NCBI GenBank assembly: GCA_964580815.1
Contig: CAZOLY010000138.1
Coordinates: 1-9,053, forward strand
Direction: 5' to 3'
DNA length: 9,053 nt
DNA from: G020354785 sp964580815
GTDB taxonomy: Bacteria > Bacteroidota > Bacteroidia > Bacteroidales > UBA10428
Shown: positions 6,781 to 9,053 of the stretch, in pieces
How the letters are laid out: every line of letters starts with the position of its first letter
Position numbering within the stretch: the stretch's first letter is position 1
The notes under the pieces: generated by a model
Seen by the model: the letters and a program-made list of their open reading frames with translations, nothing else
Told to the model about the DNA's origin: nothing
Databases searched by the model: none
Translations under genes and position numbers: made by a program

Positions 6781-7170
6781 ATGAAGAATTCGTCCAAAAT
6801 AAAACCCACAGCTGCCGAGCTCGAAATTCTGCAGATACTCTGGAAGTACCAGTCTGCAACGGTAAAATTCGTACATGAAAGAATAAATACCAGGAAGAAC
6901 GTAGGTTATACAACCACACTCAAAATCATGCAGAATATGGCGGCAAAGAATATAGTAAAGCGCAAGCTTCAGGGTAAGAGTCACGTCTACCTTCCCGTAA
7001 TTGCACAGGAAGAAACCCAGAATTTGTTGCTTGACAGGTTTCTTGAGACTGCTTTCAGCGGGTCGGCCAGCAATCTTGTAATGCAGGTGCTGGGTAATCA
7101 CAGGCCATCAAAAGAAGAGCTTCAGCAGATAAAAGAGTTAATCAATAAATTAGATGGAGGCAAATCATGA
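6781..7170 (+). CDS. BlaI/MecI/CopY-family transcriptional repressor
   Basis: 129 residues, the usual size for this family of dimeric winged-helix repressors. The DNA-binding domain covers about residues 8-72: LTAAE-like start (TAAELEILQILWKY), recognition helix in VGYTTTLKIMQNMAAK (41-56), wing RKLQGKSHVYLP (61-72). Helices 75-125 form the dimerisation part (LLLDRFLETAFSGSASNLVMQVL). The family represses its own operon until the partner membrane peptidase triggers its cleavage. Here the region corresponding to the staphylococcal Asn-Phe cleavage site reads NLVMQVL, so that exact bond is absent. The promoter with two operators upstream implies autorepression. The stop codon overlaps the start of the M56 gene, so the two are co-translated. 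The start ATG at 6781 has an A-rich leader without Shine-Dalgarno, normal for this phylum. The targets could include genes outside the window. Confidence 0.93.
   Translation: MKNSSKIKPTAAELEILQILWKYQSATVKFVHERINTRKNVGYTTTLKIMQNMAAKNIVKRKLQGKSHVYLPVIAQEETQNLLLDRFLETAFSGSASNLVMQVLGNHRPSKEELQQIKELINKLDGGKS
7156..7160 (+). promoter_or_regulatory. Strong Shine-Dalgarno for the M56 gene
   Basis: GGAGG lies inside the end of the repressor gene, 6 nt before the ATG at 7167. It fixes that start and stands out because the other genes here have weak or no Shine-Dalgarno. With the ATGA overlap it suggests coupled translation. Confidence 0.7.
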
Positions 7171-9053
7171 ACTTAATTTACCGGATAATGTCGGATGATA
7201 TTATAGAGGCATTGGGCCTCACATTAATACATTCCCTGTGGCAGGGAGCCCTTATTGCTTTAGTGCTGGGCATACTGATGCTTGTAACCCGCAAATTCAC
7301 ATCTGTAACGCGTTATTTTTTGGCGGTGGCTGCATCATTATTCATGCTGGTCTGCCCTGTATATACATTTATTAAAAACTATAATCCTGATCGGCAAGGG
7401 AAAAATTCAACATATGTAAATCAGTTCTCCGATGCCCCGGTGCTGAAAAAGTCTGTGAGCACATATACCGAAAGTGCCGCAATTGTTGCTGATAACAGGA
7501 TCATCAAATTAAGGTCGGGGCAGTTTAAGGATTTTTTTAACAGGCATTTTCCACTAATCGTCACTATATGGTTTGCAGGCATAATATTTTTTACCTTAAA
7601 ATTTATTGGTGCTTTAGCATATACGCAGCGACTAAAATATTACAGGATAAACCGGATTTCAGAGGAGTGGCAGAAAAAAACCAGGAAATTATGTGAAAAG
7701 CTCAAAATAAAGAAAGTTGTGAAAATATATGAATCTGCACTGGCAAAAGTCCCGATGGTTATAGGATTTATCAAGCCGATAATCCTGTTGCCTGTAAGTG
7801 CATTTACAGGATTATCGCCAAAACAACTTGAAAGCATTATAGTCCATGAGCTTGCCCATATATTGCGCCGTGACTATCTTGTGAATCTTCTCCAGTCGGT
7901 AATCGAAATACTGTTCTTTTATCACCCTGCTGCATGGTGGATCAATAATGTTATCCGTGCGGAAAGAGAAAACTGCTGTGATGATATTGCCATTGCGCAG
8001 ACGGGAGACTCAACAAACTATGCACGTGCCCTGGCCAATATACAGGAGCAGATGCTGCTTAAAGAAAGTCTGGCCTTAGCTGTTACCGGACATAAAAACA
8101 AATTATTAAAAAGAATAAAACGTTTATTAAATCAACCAAAAATGAAAACAAACTTTATTGAAGGATTTACTGCTTCCTGTATTATTCTTCTGGGAATATT
8201 TGCAATAGTTTTAAATGCTAATGCAATAACAGAGCGAACTATTGAAAACAAACTGAAGAAAAGCGAAAAAGAACCTGTATTATCTGAGTCTGTACTAACT
8301 TTCCCTGCCTTACCTGGTGAGCCCGATTCTGCTGTTGTACCGGGCGATGCAGAAGATGAATTATTTAAGCTTGAAAAAGTATCGGATAAGGCAAAGACAG
8401 AAGAAGAGAAGGCAAAGACAGAAGAAAAAGAGATCATCAAAAATAAGGAAAAGATAGAAAAGGAAGAAAAGATAGAAAAGCAGGAAAAGGAAATCCTTAA
8501 AAATGAGGAAAAGATAGAAAAGGAAGAAAAGATAGAAAAGGAAACTTTTTTAGCGGATGACGTAGCAGATGAAATTGCAAAAGGAATTGAACAGGGCCTT
8601 CTGGAAATGAATATAGACCTTATTGTAGATGAAGCTATTGCAGGCATACAGGCAGGATTACATGAAATGAATATTAATGCCATTGTCAGGGAAGCCATTA
8701 AAGGAGCAAACGGAGGCCTTCGGAATGTTGATATTGATTTGATAATAAATGAGGCTCTTATTGGTGTACAGGCGGCAATGGAGGGGATGGATTTAAATGC
8801 TATTATAAGTGAGGCACTGAATGGAGTACGAGAGGGACTGAAGGAAGCAGAGGTAGAGAAAATTGAAGAAGATTATGAAATTGACGATGATAAGGATGCC
8901 GACTGTGAAAGCTTTACCGGGAATGCCCAACATCTGGCTAATTTAAAAAAGGGAGCGGGCTTCTGGAACACGTGGAGAGCCGAAAACAGGAAAGAGAAAG
9001 TTGACCTCAGGGGAGCCTGCCTTCATGAGGCAATATTAACAAATATGAATCTC
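7167..9053 (+). CDS. M56 (BlaR1-like) membrane metallopeptidase fused to repeats and a pentapeptide-repeat start; 3' end outside window
   Basis: At least 629 residues, with no stop before the window end. Membrane segments lie at about 14-40, 50-70, 129-150 and 331-351. Between the third and fourth is the zinc peptidase core: VPMVIGFIKPIILLP (195-209), HELAH (227-231, zinc ligands H227 and H231, catalytic E228), and ERENCCDD (266-273, third ligand Glu). In BlaR1 this domain faces the cytoplasm and leads to inactivation of the paired BlaI-type repressor, whose gene overlaps this start by 4 bp. Past the fourth helix the chain should be extracytoplasmic. It is not a penicillin-binding domain in the visible part: there is a Lys/Glu-rich coiled coil (about 400-460), five 20-residue repeats (467-566), an acidic linker with a single Cys (C580), then LKKGAGFWNTWR followed by VDLRG-ACLHE-AILTN-MNL (612-629). 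The last part fits the A(D/N)LxX pentapeptide pattern, and a W..WR segment often precedes such repeats. Core function is secure; the fusion and signal are inferred. Confidence 0.92.
   Translation, partial: MNLIYRIMSDDIIEALGLTLIHSLWQGALIALVLGILMLVTRKFTSVTRYFLAVAASLFMLVCPVYTFIKNYNPDRQGKNSTYVNQFSDAPVLKKSVSTYTESAAIVADNRIIKLRSGQFKDFFNRHFPLIVTIWFAGIIFFTLKFIGALAYTQRLKYYRINRISEEWQKKTRKLCEKLKIKKVVKIYESALAKVPMVIGFIKPIILLPVSAFTGLSPKQLESIIVHELAHILRRDYLVNLLQSVIEILFFYHPAAWWINNVIRAERENCCDDIAIAQTGDSTNYARALANIQEQMLLKESLALAVTGHKNKLLKRIKRLLNQPKMKTNFIEGFTASCIILLGIFAIVLNANAITERTIENKLKKSEKEPVLSESVLTFPALPGEPDSAVVPGDAEDELFKLEKVSDKAKTEEEKAKTEEKEIIKNKEKIEKEEKIEKQEKEILKNEEKIEKEEKIEKETFLADDVADEIAKGIEQGLLEMNIDLIVDEAIAGIQAGLHEMNINAIVREAIKGANGGLRNVDIDLIINEALIGVQAAMEGMDLNAIISEALNGVREGLKEAEVEKIEEDYEIDDDKDADCESFTGNAQHLANLKKGAGFWNTWRAENRKEKVDLRGACLHEAILTNMNL
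8388..8426 (+). repeat. Two direct 18-bp repeats in the coiled-coil region
   Basis: An identical 18-bp unit beginning AAGGCAAAGACAG occurs at 8388-8405 and 8409-8426, period 21 bp, encoding KAKTEE twice. It is a recent in-frame duplication at the start of the Lys/Glu-rich segment of the M56 protein. Confidence 0.8.
8427..8546 (+). repeat. Two tandem 60-bp units encoding a Lys/Glu coiled coil
   Basis: Units 8427-8486 and 8487-8546 encode two near-identical 20-residue segments, KEIIKNKEKIEKEEKIEKQE and KEILKNEEKIEKEEKIEKET. The DNA is almost identical as well, which points to recent slippage or unequal recombination. The segment should form a charged helix or coiled coil outside the membrane. 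Confidence 0.8.
8565..8864 (+). repeat. Five tandem 20-residue (60-bp) repeats in the M56 protein
   Basis: Residues 467-486, 487-506, 507-526, 527-546 and 547-566 follow one pattern: [VI]xEA[IL]xG[IV]xxG[LM]xx[MV][DN][IL][DN]xI. The repeats align without gaps. Unlike the preceding Lys/Glu units, the DNA has diverged while the hydrophobic and glycine positions are kept, so the array is older and under selection. Each unit looks like an amphipathic helix plus a turn. I do not recognise the family. Confidence 0.85.

Noticed and set aside
8132..8698. 188-codon minus-strand open frame rich in Ser and Phe
   Set aside because: It is the antisense shadow of the Lys/Glu-rich and 20-residue repeats; the Ser/Phe/Ile pattern is what complementing GAA/AAG/ATA codons produces.
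7167..9053. Reading the BlaI-M56 pair as a beta-lactam resistance switch
   Set aside because: No penicillin-binding SxxK/SxN/KTG sensor domain is seen after the fourth membrane helix and no beta-lactamase gene is in the window, so the symbols blaI and blaR1 were not assigned.

Overview
The window looks like a chromosomal segment from an AT-rich member of the Bacteroidota or a close relative. The main reason is the promoter upstream of the BlaI-type gene. It matches the Bacteroidota pattern (TTTG, 20 nt, TAnnTTTG) exactly. Most starts have A-rich rather than Shine-Dalgarno leaders, and long soluble hybrid kinases and BlaI/M56 pairs are common in that phylum. No rRNA, tRNA, CRISPR array, transposase or integrase was seen.

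Layout. (1) 1-1050, plus strand: a CorA-type divalent cation channel whose 5' end lies outside the window, closed by an intrinsic terminator overlapping its stop codon. (2) 1142-1507, plus: a small putative secreted protein of unknown function with a TTG start, behind a palindromic promoter region. (3) 1508-1638: an intergenic stretch with two mutually exclusive hairpins. (4) 1639-2265, plus: a soluble protein built of six 26-residue helical repeats. (5) 6527-2308, minus: a two-gene signalling operon, first a 1024-residue hybrid kinase (receiver-like, three PAS, HisKA, HATPase, receiver, degenerate Hpt-like tail), then a 374-residue receiver-kinase. Neither has a membrane segment or a DNA-binding output. 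(6) 6528-6780: a divergent intergenic region with a GC-rich, foldable ~90 bp element next to the kinase gene and a strong promoter with two mirrored operators next to the BlaI gene. (7) 6781-9053, plus: a BlaI/MecI-family repressor overlapping by 4 bp an M56 (BlaR1-like) membrane metallopeptidase that is still open at the window end.

The most interesting item is the last gene. Its N-terminal half is a normal four-helix M56 zinc peptidase. The penicillin-binding sensor of BlaR1 is absent from the visible part. In its place are a Lys/Glu-rich coiled coil, five tandem 20-residue repeats, and the beginning of what reads as a pentapeptide-repeat domain. With the operator-flanked promoter this forms a complete candidate sense-cleave-derepress circuit with an unknown signal.

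The kinase operon and the BlaI/M56 operon are divergent, but no shared operator was seen that would tie them together.
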